The notes under the pieces: model-generated | Seen by the model: the letters and a program-made list of their open reading frames with translations, nothing else | What the model was told of the DNA's origin: nothing | The model's database searches: none | Program-made: the position numbers and the translations under genes | In this document: piece by piece, positions 1 through 11,660 of the stretch | Numbering within the stretch: the stretch's first letter is position 1 | Layout: each line of letters starts with the position of its first letter | From: Isoetes taiwanensis | Taxonomy: Eukaryota; Streptophyta; Lycopodiopsida; Isoetales; Isoetaceae | Direction of reading: 5' to 3' | Length of the DNA stretch: 64,000 bases | Assembly: GCA_021234155.1 (NCBI GenBank) | Contig: JAJEKV010000064.1 | Coordinates: 2,108,001-2,172,000 of the forward strand

Positions 1-1139
1 CCATAAACAATTAATGAGCTCTATCCTAAAACCTAAATTGCTCTTCTCCTCTATAATTAAATTTCATCAAAACTTTCTAGACTTTTTCAAGATAATGTTT
101 GCAGAGCACATGAAGAATAAGAATAAGAATGATTTTTATCGATGTGTTGAGAAAGTTTACGTTATACAAAGATTGGAAGATTGCTAAGATGGGTAAAATG
201 AAAAGAAGCTAGCCTCCAAATCCCTCATATTTAGAGTGCTCACACTTCCTCATTGCCTAAAGAATTAACCACATGGGCAAAGTAATATCCGCGATTCCTC
301 TCAATTTACAAAGTTGGTGAACCACACAATTAAGCTACATGACATATTACCGCTTCAATATAAACATCATGTTAGCCCAACAATAAACATGCATATCAAT
401 GATCACAACATGATCTATAAATTTTGGGTATATATTGCATTTATACTTTCCATCCAAAATGACACCAGGCAAGAGAGAAATTTTGTGCGTAACTCGCTTT
501 ACTACTCTATAGGATATAGTGCAAATAATGTTGTATTGTTTATGAAGCCATGGAACAAGAATTTAGGCCCTTTCAACGCAATCCTTTCTTGTCACTCCGC
601 CATAGTACTCTAAACATAATACTCGGGTTTAAAACTGACACTAAGTTGGTAAAGAAAAATGTTCACGGCAGCGCCGCCGCAATGAATTTCTTGTAATTTT
701 AATCCTAGTTGAATATTCGTATAGGGTGAAGTAGGCCTAAATCGTTTTTCTTTTTTTGTTGGGTTTTTTTTAAACCATATTGCTGGTTCACAAAGAGAAA
801 CCATAAACCTTCAAAATAAACACCAAAAGAGAGAGAGAGATAAGAGTTGCATGAGGGGCTCATCTCTTCTCGAACGGTATCTGGCAACTCTGGCGCCATC
901 GCTTTTTTGAGGTTTGCTGCATTTTTCAATTCTTTAGCTCGTTCACGTCTCATTCGTTCTCTTACATTGGTGGTTCCCTTCTGTCCTCCATGTACCCAAG
1001 CAATACGGATTTCTTTTTTTTTTGTGCATATTCAGCTGCTTGGACATGCATTTTCTCTTTGATTGCCTATGTTTTATTTGCTGCAATGCTGTTTGTTGTT
1101 CAATGAATGGATAGGCATTTGACTAGATATATAATGCAG
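1..1139. other. Upstream flank and probable 5' leader of TIC100
   Basis: No convincing gene is visible in the first ~800 bases, which are AT-rich with only short open frames. From about 820 the sequence has a GA run and a pyrimidine-rich stretch. A good splice acceptor (ATGCAG) ends at 1139, 13 bases before the first ATG of the next gene. The simplest reading is a 5' untranslated exon plus a leader intron ending at 1139. No TATA box is obvious, so the transcription start is not placed. Confidence 0.35.
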
Positions 1140-1152
1140 GCTATAATTACAA

Positions 1153-1434
1153 ATGGATGAGGAGAAGAAGAAACCAGAGAATCTTGGCAGCCAAGATGAT
1201 AAAACTACTGAGGCTCCAGAGATTTTGAAGTATAACGAGTATGATGGGCCTGTTATTGAATTTGAGAAACCACCAGATTTTGATTTTCTGGAACTCCTTG
1301 AAGAGGAAGAGGATGAAGAAAACGAAGAAAGAGAGGGGGGAGAAGGAATAGCCGAAGAAAAAGATAAGGAAGAGGAAAAAGAAGAAGAGGAGGAAGGTGA
1401 TGAGCTTGAAGAGGAGATGGTAAAGGGGAAATGA
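1153..1434 (+). CDS. Acidic N-terminal frame of TIC100, out of frame with the rest
   Basis: This frame starts MDEEKKKPENLGSQ and is very rich in Glu/Asp, like the acidic N-terminus of TIC100 proteins. It ends at TGA 1432-1434, overlapping ATG 1431-1433 of the main frame (ATGA overlap). The main frame is closed upstream by a stop at 1407-1409, so the switch must fall between 1410 and 1431. A run AAAGGGGAAA lies at 1422-1431. Three readings fit: one base missing from this copy or assembly, a real frameshift, or a 93-codon upstream ORF with TIC100 starting at 1431. The composition favours a true N-terminus broken by a one-base indel, while the family-like length of the 1431 product favours the upstream-ORF reading. 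Confidence 0.5.
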   Translation: MDEEKKKPENLGSQDDKTTEAPEILKYNEYDGPVIEFEKPPDFDFLELLEEEEDEENEEREGGEGIAEEKDKEEEKEEEEEGDELEEEMVKGK

Positions 1435-4400
1435 CACAGGAGCAAATTAGAGAGATAGCTCAGAAAAGGTTAAAGAGGGTTGCAGAGAGAGAGGACCTCA
1501 AGAGAAAAGAAAGGTTGAAGAAAAAGGCAGAGGAAATCAAACAAAATATTATCAATGAAGAATTTGATAGGTGGAATTTTCCAATAGACGAAGAAGACTG
1601 GACTGAGGAGGATCTTGGAGAAGAATGGGCAGAGCCCTTCGAAGGGGACCAAAGAGTTGGATTTGATCCAGATATTGCTGTCATTGAAGGAGATGATGAT
1701 GATGAGGAGGTGATTAAGGAACGAGAGAAGAGGCAGGAAAGACAGCAGGCAGAGTTATACCGCAAGGCTATGGCACGCATCCAAGCTGAACAGAAGCAAA
1801 GGCAAAAACAGAAATCAGAATCTGAACAAACATCTGAGAAGGTAACAGATGAAGAAGAGTACAAGCGTCCTGCAAATCCAGATCGGCCACCTGTTAGACC
1901 TTATTATGTACCATATCGGAAGCATTACCCAATGGTTCCGAATGACATTCAACAAATTAGAACACCTCAGAGGGTGGTAGAGGAGCTAGAAATGATGGAA
2001 GAGTACCTGAGATGGGTTAGTTACATCTTTGATGACGGTTCTTGGTCAGTTATCTGGGCTGGATCCTTTCTAGAGTTTTCTCATCATCTTGAACTCTATG
2101 CAATTCGCACTTATCTCGTTCCTTGTTTGAACAGCTATGAAGGAACTGTATTTGATGACCTTGCTCATGGAAAAGGAGTTTACACAACCCCTCTCGAGCT
2201 ATGTCTGTGAGTTTCATAGGACAGGGAAACTCTGTTTGCTACATGTTTTTAATGTTTATAATGAATAGACTTCTGTTTATTGCATAACTGATGCCCGGTG
2301 TATTGGTAGTATAAAACGTTACACTGATTTCACTGGATTTTTCAATACATAGGTATGAAGGTGAATGGTTTCAGAACATGATGCAAGGGCATGGCGTGTT
2401 AGAAATACATGTTCCTGAAGTTTTACCTCCTCCTGACTCAAAGTAAGCCTGAAGCTTATTTCTTGTTAGTTTTGATCCTGTAACATATTATATTCTTATC
2501 TCTTTCAATAAAGGCGAGAAAAAGAATTGAAGGCAGCAGGATTCATATTGAAAACTGATTTTATGAGTCCCGAAGATCGAGAATGGTTGAAGATGGATAT
2601 TGAGGATTTAGAAAAGGAAGGAGGTAAAACTCATAAGCCTAACAAGCCCCCATTTGAAGACAGTCCACTCTGGCTGGAGTTCTTTGGAGAAAAACCGTGC
2701 GTATCATTCATCGTGCTTTGGATTTCTACAATACAGGAGGGTTCTTTATTCTATGTCAAAGCTTACATCTCATGTTTCAATACACAGAGAAACAGGTAGA
2801 TATAGATATTCTGGACAGTGGAAGCATAACAGGCAGCATGGATGTGGCGTTTATGAAATCAATGGACGTTTAATATGGGTGAGTGTCTTGTTGGGATATC
2901 GAGTATGTTGTATAGATTTACTTATTATGGTCGTTGTGTCTTGTAGGGAAAGTTCTACTTTGGGGAGCTCCTGCCAGATTATGAAGAATGTGATGCTAAT
3001 TTATGTGCGGTATGTTTTTTGTGCTTATGAATTTAGTCAAGTGAAATGCTTTGGTGTGGAGAGCTTATTGAATTGAAGTTCAAAACTTTTATGAATTTGT
3101 GATGAAAAAGCGGACAATAGAACTACGTCCACCAGATTGTGCTATTTGTTCTGTGGACTGGCAGTTTTAAAGATGTGACTACTTGCCTGTATTCCCTAGA
3201 TTTGTTCTAACCCCTAATTAGAAAAGTTTGACTGAAAATGCACGATTTGAGCTCTCCACAAGATTGAGAACATAAAACGGGTCCTCAGAACTTGTTTTCT
3301 CTGTTTTTATCATCATTGAAGAATAATGGTCGGTAAATAACATTTGCATTATTTTAACGAATTATATTTGTAGGGTTACAAACTTTGTTCACAATAGAAG
3401 AGAGGAAGTAGTGAACTAAAACAATCAAATTTTTATTATCTATCACAGTTACACTCCGGCTTGGCAGAGGTAGCTGCTGCTAAGGCAAGGATGTTCACGT
3501 ACAAACCTGATGGAAGTGTGCATTTCTTTCTATCTACATATGCAAATTAATTTCTAATTATTGCTAGCAGCATCTTATTCTTCTTAGATACTTAATATTG
3601 AGCCATCTTTAGGTTGGTTAATGCAGTGGTAAGGGAATACAAGGGCCCGTTTAATGACCCTCAGCACCCATACATGTATGAAGAGGAAGACCTTTGGATG
3701 GCACCGGGTTTCATCAATGCGTATTATGAGGTGAACAGTTGCAAACTTTTTCTGATATGAGTTGTCCACTTCTTGTTCTAAACGACGTTAAGAGTTTGTG
3801 ACAGGTCCCAAAGGTCTGGGAGAGATATGTTGAAGATGTTGATAAGGAGCAGGAGATGTGGCTTAATTCCGTTATCAAGTCTCCTTTCCGGATCCCAATG
3901 CCTTCAGAGTTGGAGTATCTATGGGAGAATGGTAGGGTAAACTTCATGACTTTTCCAGTCTTACATGCATATCTGCTCCAGTAAATTTGAATTTTGTGAC
4001 TTACAGGTGATGAGTTTCTTCTTCTTGGAAACTGTCCTTCGTCAATGTTATGGCACGACGAGGAAAATATCGAAAGGGCAGAACCAGGCTTAGAAGGAGA
4101 AGTGCTGTATCATGTTCCTAGTGGTAATATAATCAACTGGGCTACTGATAAAGATGGGAAGATGCGGCTATTTATTCAGCCTTTGCAAGAAGATGATGAG
4201 GTCAGACCCGATGAAGCCATTCCTTTGCCACTAGGTTTTGATGAGTTCATGGGGCAAGGAAAGGAAGAGGAAAAGGAGGAGAAGAAACCCGAGGTTGAAA
4301 AGAAAATGACAAAAGATGAAGTAAAGAAAAAGCGGGAACAAGAAAATAAAAAGGAATGGGAAAAGTGGCAAGAAGAACAAAAACGTAAATGGCAGGAGGA

Positions 4401-5181
4401 GGATACAGAGTTTGAAGATGAAAGAAGACTAAGGCAAGAAGAACGTAAGCTAAAGGCACAGATTGAAGCTGAAAGCTTAGAAGCTGAGTTGCGCAGCATT
4501 GAGGAGGCTGAAAAGCTTCTAAAATCTAAGCCTGTGGTTGAACAAGAGGTTGAGACAAAGGATCTTTCTGTTGAGGATAAGAATGAGGCTGCTGTTGGAG
4601 GAGAAGAGGAGGATTATGAGAGACCTCCAAGTTTTGGTAAAGTTACAGAAGAGAAGCTAGAGCAAAGCAGGAATTCTAATAACAATGGAGATGAAGGAGA
4701 AGGTTTTGAAGAGGAAGAGGACGAAACCAAGAAGCCTCAAAGTTTCGGAAAGGTTGCAATGGCTGAGCCTAAAGAACGTACTGCAAATGGGAAATTAGGG
4801 CATTCCCCGACAATATTTGCATCTATTTCATTAGTATCTTGGCTTAAACCATCCTTTCTCTCTCAACCTAAAGGTATTAAGAGTGCAGCTACGAAATCAC
4901 ATGATCCGGACATGGTGGGGACATCGACATCTGTTCAAAAGAAAATCATGATTCCAAAGAAAGTCAGATTTCCACAGGTCAAAATTCCCAGTTCCCTTAG
5001 CATGACTGCACCTTTATGGAATTTGTCATCAGTTCCCTCGTGTAAAGGGCATTTAAAAAAGATATCCAAATTCAAATCATTAAGAAGGCGATCACAATAC
5101 AGAGTGGCGGCAATTGACAACTTATGGGATTTTTCGCAGAGGGAGTTCCTTTCAATAGCTATCCCATTGACTTGTGATTAA
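1153..5181 (+). CDS. TIC100: TIC100, MORN-repeat subunit of the chloroplast inner-envelope translocon (ten exons)
   Basis: TIC100 belongs, with TIC20, TIC56 and TIC214, to the large TIC complex reported to import proteins across the chloroplast inner envelope. I can splice exons 1431-2044, 2135-2206, 2353-2442, 2514-2696, 2788-2878, 2947-3009, 3449-3515, 3627-3730, 3805-3931 and 4007-5181. All introns are GT-AG, and the parts sum to 861 codons plus stop, close to the ~870 residues I recall for the Arabidopsis protein. Hallmarks are PYYVPYRKHYP, then WVSYIFDDG, then MORN-type units YEGTVFDDLAHGKGVY, YEGEWFQNMMQGHGV and RYSGQWKHNRQHGCGVY. These are followed by HSGLAEVAAAKARMF, DPQHPYMYEEEDLWMAPGF and PLGFDEFMG. 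The C-terminal exon encodes a Glu/Lys-rich coiled coil. An acidic 93-residue frame at 1153-1434 precedes it in another frame (see that entry). The gene otherwise looks intact and under constraint. Confidence 0.9.
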
Positions 5182-6519
5182 ATTTTTATGTGATGCAAAT
5201 TACAGCTTCACATGCCATCCATTTTTGTCTCCTGTATTTTTAACCATTGCTTTGGTCTTTTAACTTCCACCTTACAAGTAATGAGCAAATGTCGATGTAA
5301 TCATTGTACCTCTGAAGATCTACAGTCTCAGATTTCAATACAAATGATTTACAATTTCCTGTATATTTTTAATTCTCAGTCAAGTGCCTGTATATGTCTA
5401 ATTCTCAGTCAAGTGGCTGCATTGCAGCAATTCTAGTTTCGATGGTTATTGAAAACAATATGGCTACTCCCATGTGCTGAATAATGATTATACCAGTCAG
5501 AGATCTATGCTGTGGAAGGAAATTGATTCATGGTTCATATATCTGTGGATTTGTTTATTACAATCTACTTCCTTAAAATATTTTTTGTTTAGGCTTTTTC
5601 CGGGCCGGCGCTAACGATTTTCTGACCGCTATGCCGGATTTTGGTGTTTCCGCTAAAATGGGTCATTTTTTTTTTCAGGCAATGAAAGCTGGTTCCATCT
5701 CTTTTCGTACCCCTATTTTGTCCCCCTTTCTTAGATTGGTTAACATCCAGTTAACTACCCGTTAAGGGGGACGAACATTTAATAGAAGAGGTTAACAGAA
5801 AGCAGAAAGCTGAATGCCGGAGCAATAGAATGCCGGAATGAAATCATCTAAAGAATCGGATTTCAAGGTTAAAGTTTACAAGATTATCTGCCATTGATTA
5901 TCTGTGCCATTTCTAATCTTTTCACAGACCATCGGCAAGGCATGAATGCAGAGGCATTCCGACAAGGGAACTCGAATATGGAGATGAATCCTTGCAGGAT
6001 TTGGCGACGAATTTGGGTTCTGGAGCTTATAAAACGGATTAAGTCGCTTACGGTTCTTGATCGATTGATTCAAAATGCTGGATCAGTACATGTTGGCCGC
6101 CCAAATGTGTAACCCCATTTCCGAACCAGCTCTTTGCCGTAGAATCTTCGCTGTAAAATGCTGTTAAGAAATGGTTAAGGAAGGGGCTCTGTTAACAATC
6201 GGGTGGATGGATTGGAAAAAATTTCCAAAAAATTTTACGGTGGTATATGGAGGCCTCCAAAAAAAAATTAGCATGTGGCCAGGCTTAGTCTGTCTTCAGC
6301 GTATTAGCACTGGAACTTGATATTGTACGTCATCAAATGACTAGTTTAAGACTAATGGAAGCATGCTACATATTGTATTCAACTAATATCCAGGTACCTA
6401 TTGCAATGATAATGCATTGTCCTTACAAATTCATGGTTTTCTTCTTCTACCTACATGCATTAGTTCAATACTCGGTTCTACGCACACCTGACTTAAATAA
6501 AGGCAATGTCCTATGTTAT
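5182..6519. other. 3' flank of TIC100, no gene seen
   Basis: The first few hundred bases are AT-rich and probably include the 3' untranslated region. From about 5590 to 6260 the base composition changes (GC-richer patches such as GGGCCGGCGC and several GTTAAC-like words), suggesting an old insertion. I find no protein I recognise and no clear terminal repeats. Confidence 0.3.
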
Positions 6520-6605
6520 GTAGAATGGCATGGGCAGCCATTCTTGCTGCCCCCATGACCTGCAGAATCAGGTCGCGCCGTAGCAAGAATGCATGCCATT
6601 TCTAC
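6520..6605. repeat. Long imperfect hairpin, precursor-microRNA-like or MITE remnant
   Basis: The left arm 6520-6548 (GTAGAATGGCATG, six extra bases, CATTCTTGCT) pairs with the right arm 6582-6605 (AGCAAGAATGCATGCCATTTCTAC). The loop contains a second stem, GACCTG at 6557-6562 with CAGGTC at 6569-6574. The arms pair almost fully apart from the six-base bulge. No coding frame explains the symmetry. Confidence 0.6.
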
Positions 6606-6606
6606 T

Positions 6607-6716
6607 ACGTCAAGGTAAGGCAGACCGGATTCTACAGGTTTTGGAGGGGCGATTTGTCATTCTTGACAAGAGTGGTTCAAGAAGATGCAAGAACCGTGAT
6701 CCACTTACCTTGACGT
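6607..6716. repeat. 13-bp inverted repeat next to the hairpin
   Basis: ACGTCAAGGTAAG at 6607-6619 is repeated in inverted orientation (CTTACCTTGACGT) at 6704-6716. The 84 bases between the arms are not repetitive. It abuts the hairpin at 6520-6605, so both may be parts of one small foldback element. Confidence 0.5.
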
Positions 6717-6719
6717 GTT

Positions 6720-7398
6720 GTACGCCCAAAGTGCTCCTGTGCTCCTCCCATGTCAATTTCAAACCCTACTTTCAAACATAAACTATAGTCACAAATAATT
6801 TATATATCACGCCACCATCCCAATCCATACTTTATTGAGCTCAAATTTAAGATTCATTCTTTCTTCACAACGTTAGCTAATATCACTTTGTTACAATCCA
6901 CATTCAACTTGGAGAACCACATGCATTTTACATCACAAGCTTCCCCTTCAACTTTAGCTTATCCAATCTATCAAGCATCACCTTCATATGGCAGGTTATA
7001 GTCTTGCATATAGAATATGCCTTGCAATGCCGCATATGTAGAGACCTATTGTTACTCAATTTTTTGCGAATTTTTACTTGAAATTTCAAGATATAAATAT
7101 CCCACCATGGCAACATCGCACAAAAGGAATCAAATTTTCTTAGTTCCAATACTGTTATGGAGCCCAAAACTCCATAACCCTTACCTATTTCATCTATGCA
7201 TGCTACTTCAATCGAGCTTGCAAACCCATTTGTAGTTGAAATGGTCGAGAACATAGGTCTGAGTGACTCGGTTACATTTTATTGGGCTAAAAAGAACCTC
7301 ATTTTACAGAAAATTAATCTTTTCCCTCGATACGAGAAACATGTGAGCAATTGAAGTCCAGAGCATAGGACTACGAAGAACCTCATTTTACCAACAAG

Positions 7399-7430
<32 letters not shown>

Positions 7431-7437
7431 AAAAAAG
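6720..7437. other. Intergenic, with a ~30-base poly(A) run
   Basis: No recognised gene. A homopolymeric A run near 7400-7430 may be the tail of an inserted retrosequence. A 108-codon open frame on the minus strand near 6928-7254 resembles nothing I know and is probably chance. Confidence 0.3.
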
Positions 7438-7775
7438 TAATGTGCCACCATGGAAAATACTCAGCATAGTTGAGTCTCATCTCAAGGAACAAAAACTTGC
7501 AAGAAAAAAAAACGTTGTTCCTCTAAAAAGAAAAAAAGTAATGTGCCACCATGGAAAATACTCAGCATAGTTGAGTCTCATCTCAAGGAACAATCTTTCT
7601 GCACTTGCAAGAATTTAGGGCCAACGTTGTTCCTCTAGATTTCACTACATTGTCAATTGTTACTCTGCTTTCATCTGAGATGCTTTAGTACGCATTACTA
7701 ATGTACTTTATGATCAATACCAATATTTAAGGTATTGGGAAAGATTATCACAAATAAAAACTAACACACATAGTT

Positions 7776-7807
7776 ATGCGTGGCAACGCTGGGCACATGT
7801 TTACTAG
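7776..7807 (+). mobile_element. Helitron-like 3' terminus (first copy)
   Basis: The sequence reads TATGCGTGGCAACGCTGGGC, then a short spacer and CTAG (7804-7807) followed by T. Plant Helitrons end with a GC-rich hairpin of the type CCCGNGCAACGCNCGGGC, a short spacer and CTRR, and insert between A and T. The hairpin, spacer and CTAG|T all match. The 5' (TC) end is not identified. Confidence 0.6.
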
Positions 7808-8315
7808 TTTGTTCTATATAGTGACTATTGGAAATTGGCGGTTCTGCCCAGCTTTTGTTCAGGTAAGCATATCATTCCCAGGAATTTGCATGTTTCTTAT
7901 TTGATCATGTTACAACTCTGTGCACTACCTTCTGGATATTCATGTTTCTCCCATTTGGATTGCGTGAACTATATGTTTGTAGAATCTACTTAGACAACAT
8001 TTTTTTAAACTCAGATGGGTCATAAAAAGGAGGCATATCATGCTTGAAGTTAATTCTTTTATGTTGTATCAACAAAATACTCAAATGTGCGACCATGGAA
8101 AATACTCAGCATAGTTGAGTCTCATCTCAAGGAACAATCTTTCTGCACTTGCAAGAATTTAGGGCCAACGTTGTTCCTCTAGATTTCACTACATTGTCAA
8201 TTGTTACTCTGCTTTCATCTGAGATGCTTTAGTACGCATTACTAATGTACTTTATGATCAATACCAATATTTAAGGTATTGGGAAAGATTATCATAAATA
8301 AAAATTGACACGCAT

Positions 8316-8351
8316 AGTTATGCGCGGCAACGCCGGGCACACGTTCACTAG
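8316..8351 (+). mobile_element. Helitron-like 3' terminus (duplicated copy)
   Basis: This is the same terminus as at 7776-7807, here reading TATGCGCGGCAACGCCGGGC, then ACACGTTCA and CTAG (8348-8351) followed by T. The sequence beyond CTAG is also shared with the first copy, so this one arose by tandem duplication and not by an independent insertion. Confidence 0.6.
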
Positions 8352-8640
8352 TTTGTTCTATATAGTAACTATTAAAAATTGGCGGTTTTGCCCAACTTTT
8401 GTTCATGTAAGCATATCATTCCTAGGAATTTGCATGTTTCTTATATTGATCATATTCCAACTCTGTACACTACCTTCTAGATATTCATATTTCTCCCATT
8501 TGGATTGCGTGAACTATGTGTTTGTAGAATCTACTTAGACATCATTTTTTAAACTTAGATGGGTCATAAAAAGGAGGCATATCTTGCTTGAAGTTACTTC
8601 ATTTATGTTGTACCAGCAGAAGCACATGCATCTTATTTTT

Positions 8641-9770
8641 TAGTATGAAAATTATTACATGTTTTGTTGCAGTCTCCTAGTTGGATCGATTAGGCTGAAC
8701 AAACATAAGTATTTGATTATGCTTCAATAAAAATGTGATGACTTGGCCCACATCTTATGAGCTATAAAGGCCTGACAAAGTAATGACCATGTATTTAGAT
8801 GGCATCTTTGAAGAATGTTTGTGTTCTATTTGCGGAAAGAGTGTAATAAATACTGAGCAACACTATTGGCTTTCAATGCAAAACACTCTGGATTAATGGG
8901 TCTAAGTTAACTTCTTTAGTTTACACTTATATGTTTTATAATTAAATTTCTACTCCAAACGTGTCTATTTTTCCTTCTTTTTCACGCGGTATGAGATCAG
9001 CAAGTTTGAGAATAGGATGTTTACTTTTACCCTACACAGGAAGACTGTTCCAAAATCTGTACTATTAGGAAAACATATGAACAAAACAAAGCAACAACTA
9101 TATGGTATGCAGACTAGTTAAATTTTATAGAGGAAGCCAATCGTATTGAACATGTTTTGGGTTGCCTGAAACCCTGTAGCATGCGGCATTAGCATGTTCT
9201 GTAACATATGTCTTATGGACGGATGTTACATATCTTTTACTTGGACGATTGTGATCGATAATGGAGCTATGTCCTTCGTCAAACGACCAAGATTGAGCTA
9301 TTTATTGTGTCCAATTGGCCATCGTCGATACTTCATAAAGAAGTTCTACACCTGCAACTTGATTTTTGGAGTCATGTGTTGCTATATGATTGAGAGGAAA
9401 TATTCGAGAGAATCTCTAGTGCGAGCATGACTTGCTGGTTTGGCTGACATGTTGTTTGAGGTAATAAGTGACAATTTTTATGTTATGAAGTCTAATATGT
9501 CATTTTACATGCTAGTTGTGAGATAATTTTACATCCTTGTGATATGTCATTCTACATGCAGGTTTTGAGATATATTTGTTGGCAAAATGTATTGAATGTT
9601 ATTTATTATCTATGGAATAAGGAACATAATCGTGGAGAAGTCTTGGCTGTAAGGATCAACATGTCCGTTATGCAGACATGGCACATGTATCTTGTAATAA
9701 TGCAATGTTCCTTTGTTTTTCTTTTCTTATTTGTGATTATAATCCCTAGATTTGGTAACAAAGCGGTTGA
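8641..9770. other. AT-rich spacer, no gene seen
   Basis: Several short open frames (for example 9194-9430 and 9544-9858) show no recognisable motif. No terminal repeats or tRNA-like sequence were found. The left edge of the minus-strand DUF7869-type pseudogene falls near 9770. Confidence 0.3.
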
Positions 9771-11105
9771 TCATCCATCAAAGCCTCAAAAATGGGTGCT
9801 GAAGGGGAATACCTCCTCCCTTCTATCGATCCTTTCTCTAGTGTTCTCAGGCACTTGAAAATAGAGCTCACATGGAAGTTTGGATCATCTCTCCATAGAT
9901 CAAGCACAAAATGACCATATGTCCCAGTTCCATGACCATGTGTTAATACACCCCCCCGGACTTACTTTCATCGAAAAGCGTTTTGACAACGCTTGGGTAA
10001 AGGATCCGACTTTGGCAAGAAAGTCTTGTGTTGGTCCATCTTATCATGAATTATACACAAAAATTTGTCCTTTGCATCTCGGAAAATGTTCTCCACCGCC
10101 AATACAACTGTCTACATAATATTTGGTCCCTTTGGTGATGCGCAAATTGCTCCTAATTGCCATTCTTTCTTTCTCTATTGCGGTTGATGCAAGTGTATCC
10201 TTGAGTTGAATGCAAGTGTTGCACTTTGAGAATGGCATGTGTTGTAGGACACTCCGCGTCCAGAAGTGAGTGCTCCATAACTTCTTGAAATGTGATTGAG
10301 AAAGAGGCCTACCTCCGGTGGTTTCTAGGATGGAGTTGACCTCCTTAAGGCACTCCTTACGGATATAGTGTTGTGGCAACACTCTTTTGCACCACTCGCT
10401 TTGCACCGTGCTCGTTCACCTTCGACTTGTGAGGCATAGATTGAGACATGTATCTCACAAAGCTCTCGAAGACTGCAATGGCCTTTAGAGTATTTGCTCT
10501 AGTTTTCAAAGTGAGTGCATTACCATGTTGGAACAAAGTGTGCCCTTTTCTAACCTGCTCCCAGTATCTGTAAAATGAAGACTTGCTCACCCCAAGAATC
10601 CATCTCAATGCTCTCATACATACCTTCATGCCCCTCAATTGATATAGTAGCAGATCCTGTGTTTTCATCATATTTGGAATTCCTACACAAGGAGTAAATG
10701 AAATTAATCCTATCTTTTTATTTGTCCAATGTATTGGGACCTTATCGCACGAGGTCATCCACATTTATGCTTTGCTTTGTGCAATCTAGGTTGCAACACT
10801 CTTGTCCCCTAATTGCCTCGGGTTTTCTTTGGTTGGTGCCATACTTTCCATCCTTTCTAAATATTTGTCACTTCTAGGCCTCTTGGGCACCTTTGGTCTG
10901 CCTTTTATGAAAGACATAAGCGTCTCTTCCTTGTGATCAAAGGATGCTCATCGACCACCAAATCTTCCACATGGCCTTGGGTGGGCCTTGGGGTGTGTAG
11001 TTCAAGAGGGCAATCTAGAGTATCACCATTCTTGTGTGTAATATATCTAATTGGCCATCTCAAGCTGAGCTTGGGACTCCGGCGACCCCCGAGCACACAA
11101 TGCAA
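9771..11105 (-). pseudogene. DUF7869-type transposon protein, region A copy, decayed and truncated
   Basis: Minus-strand fragments in order: VSKSSFYRYWEQVRKGHT (about 10560), GGRPLSQSHFKKLWSTHF with FSKCNTCIQLKDTLAST (10190-10330), HDKMDQHKTFLPKS (about 10020) and THGHGTGTYGHFVLDLW (about 9900). The Cys pair in FSKCNTC, the DxMDQxKT element and the GHxxYGHF..DLW element occur in the same order in the region B copy at 45.7-48.1 kb. They match proteins now labelled DUF7869, which I recall as transposon-associated with unknown biochemistry. Frameshifts separate the fragments. The C-terminal part with HTHDDID is missing, because similarity stops near 9770. It is transcribed away from the ParB-like block to its right. 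Confidence 0.6.
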
Positions 11106-11399
11106 TCACTAGAGCTTCCACTGGGACATGATTGTATCAACTTCGATAAGAAGCTTCACAATGCCAACTCCAAGATGTTCATCTCGACCTCTCATCATTC
11201 ACACTATCAAATGGATCAAGCTGCAGGTTATTATACCCTCTGCCAAATACCGCCCGGTTGCAAGGGTGCAACAAAAAGGCAACCCATCTTCCTCCATTGG
11301 AGCCCTAGGGCAATGGCCTCCTTTGGACTTCCCTGGCTCCATTTTACTCATCTCACATGTTCCCTGAATGAAAAAGCTCACATTAAAACCATATAGCCC

Positions 11400-11660
11400 C
11401 AAACACCACAAATATGACCATATGAACCATATAAAACCATACAAACATATTAAATATAATCATATTATATCATACAACCATATTAACTAAAATCATACAA
11501 CCATATTAACTAAAATCATATAACCATATTAAAGCATACAACCACACTCATTCTAAACCATATGTAAACATTGTAAACATATATAACCATTGAAACTATT
11601 CAACCATTGAAACCTTATTAAATACATAAGATAACATATATAAACATATAACCTACCCTT
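11400..11660. repeat. AT-rich short tandem repeats (ACCATAT words)
   Basis: The stretch is made of words such as ACAACCATATTAACTAAAAT, repeated at about 11473-11540, and looser ACCATAT/AAACATAT variants on both sides. It lies between the two divergent genes of region A and could be part of their shared regulatory region. No gene is visible. Confidence 0.55.

Larger units (their letters stand above)
7438..8640. repeat. Tandem duplication, two ~545 bp units plus a shortened third copy
   Basis: The same sequence, starting near GTGCCACCATGGAAAATACT, occurs at about 7446 (internally shortened), 7543 and 8087. The last two units stay aligned for about 500 bases with scattered substitutions, mostly transitions. 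Each full unit contains the Helitron-like terminus annotated separately, with its flank. The duplication therefore happened after the terminus was already in place. Confidence 0.8.

Noticed and set aside
1074-1864. Serine-rich minus-strand frames overlapping TIC100
   Set aside because: They are shadows of the Glu/Lys-rich TIC100 coding sequence on the other strand.
5580-6260. Possible inverted-repeat element after TIC100 (CCCCCTTTCTTA...GTTAAC words at both sides)
   Set aside because: The pairing is too poor by eye to claim terminal repeats and there is no target duplication.
9194-9858. Open frames of 78 and 104 codons between the tandem repeat and region A
   Set aside because: No motif, no conserved partner elsewhere in the window, AT-driven composition.
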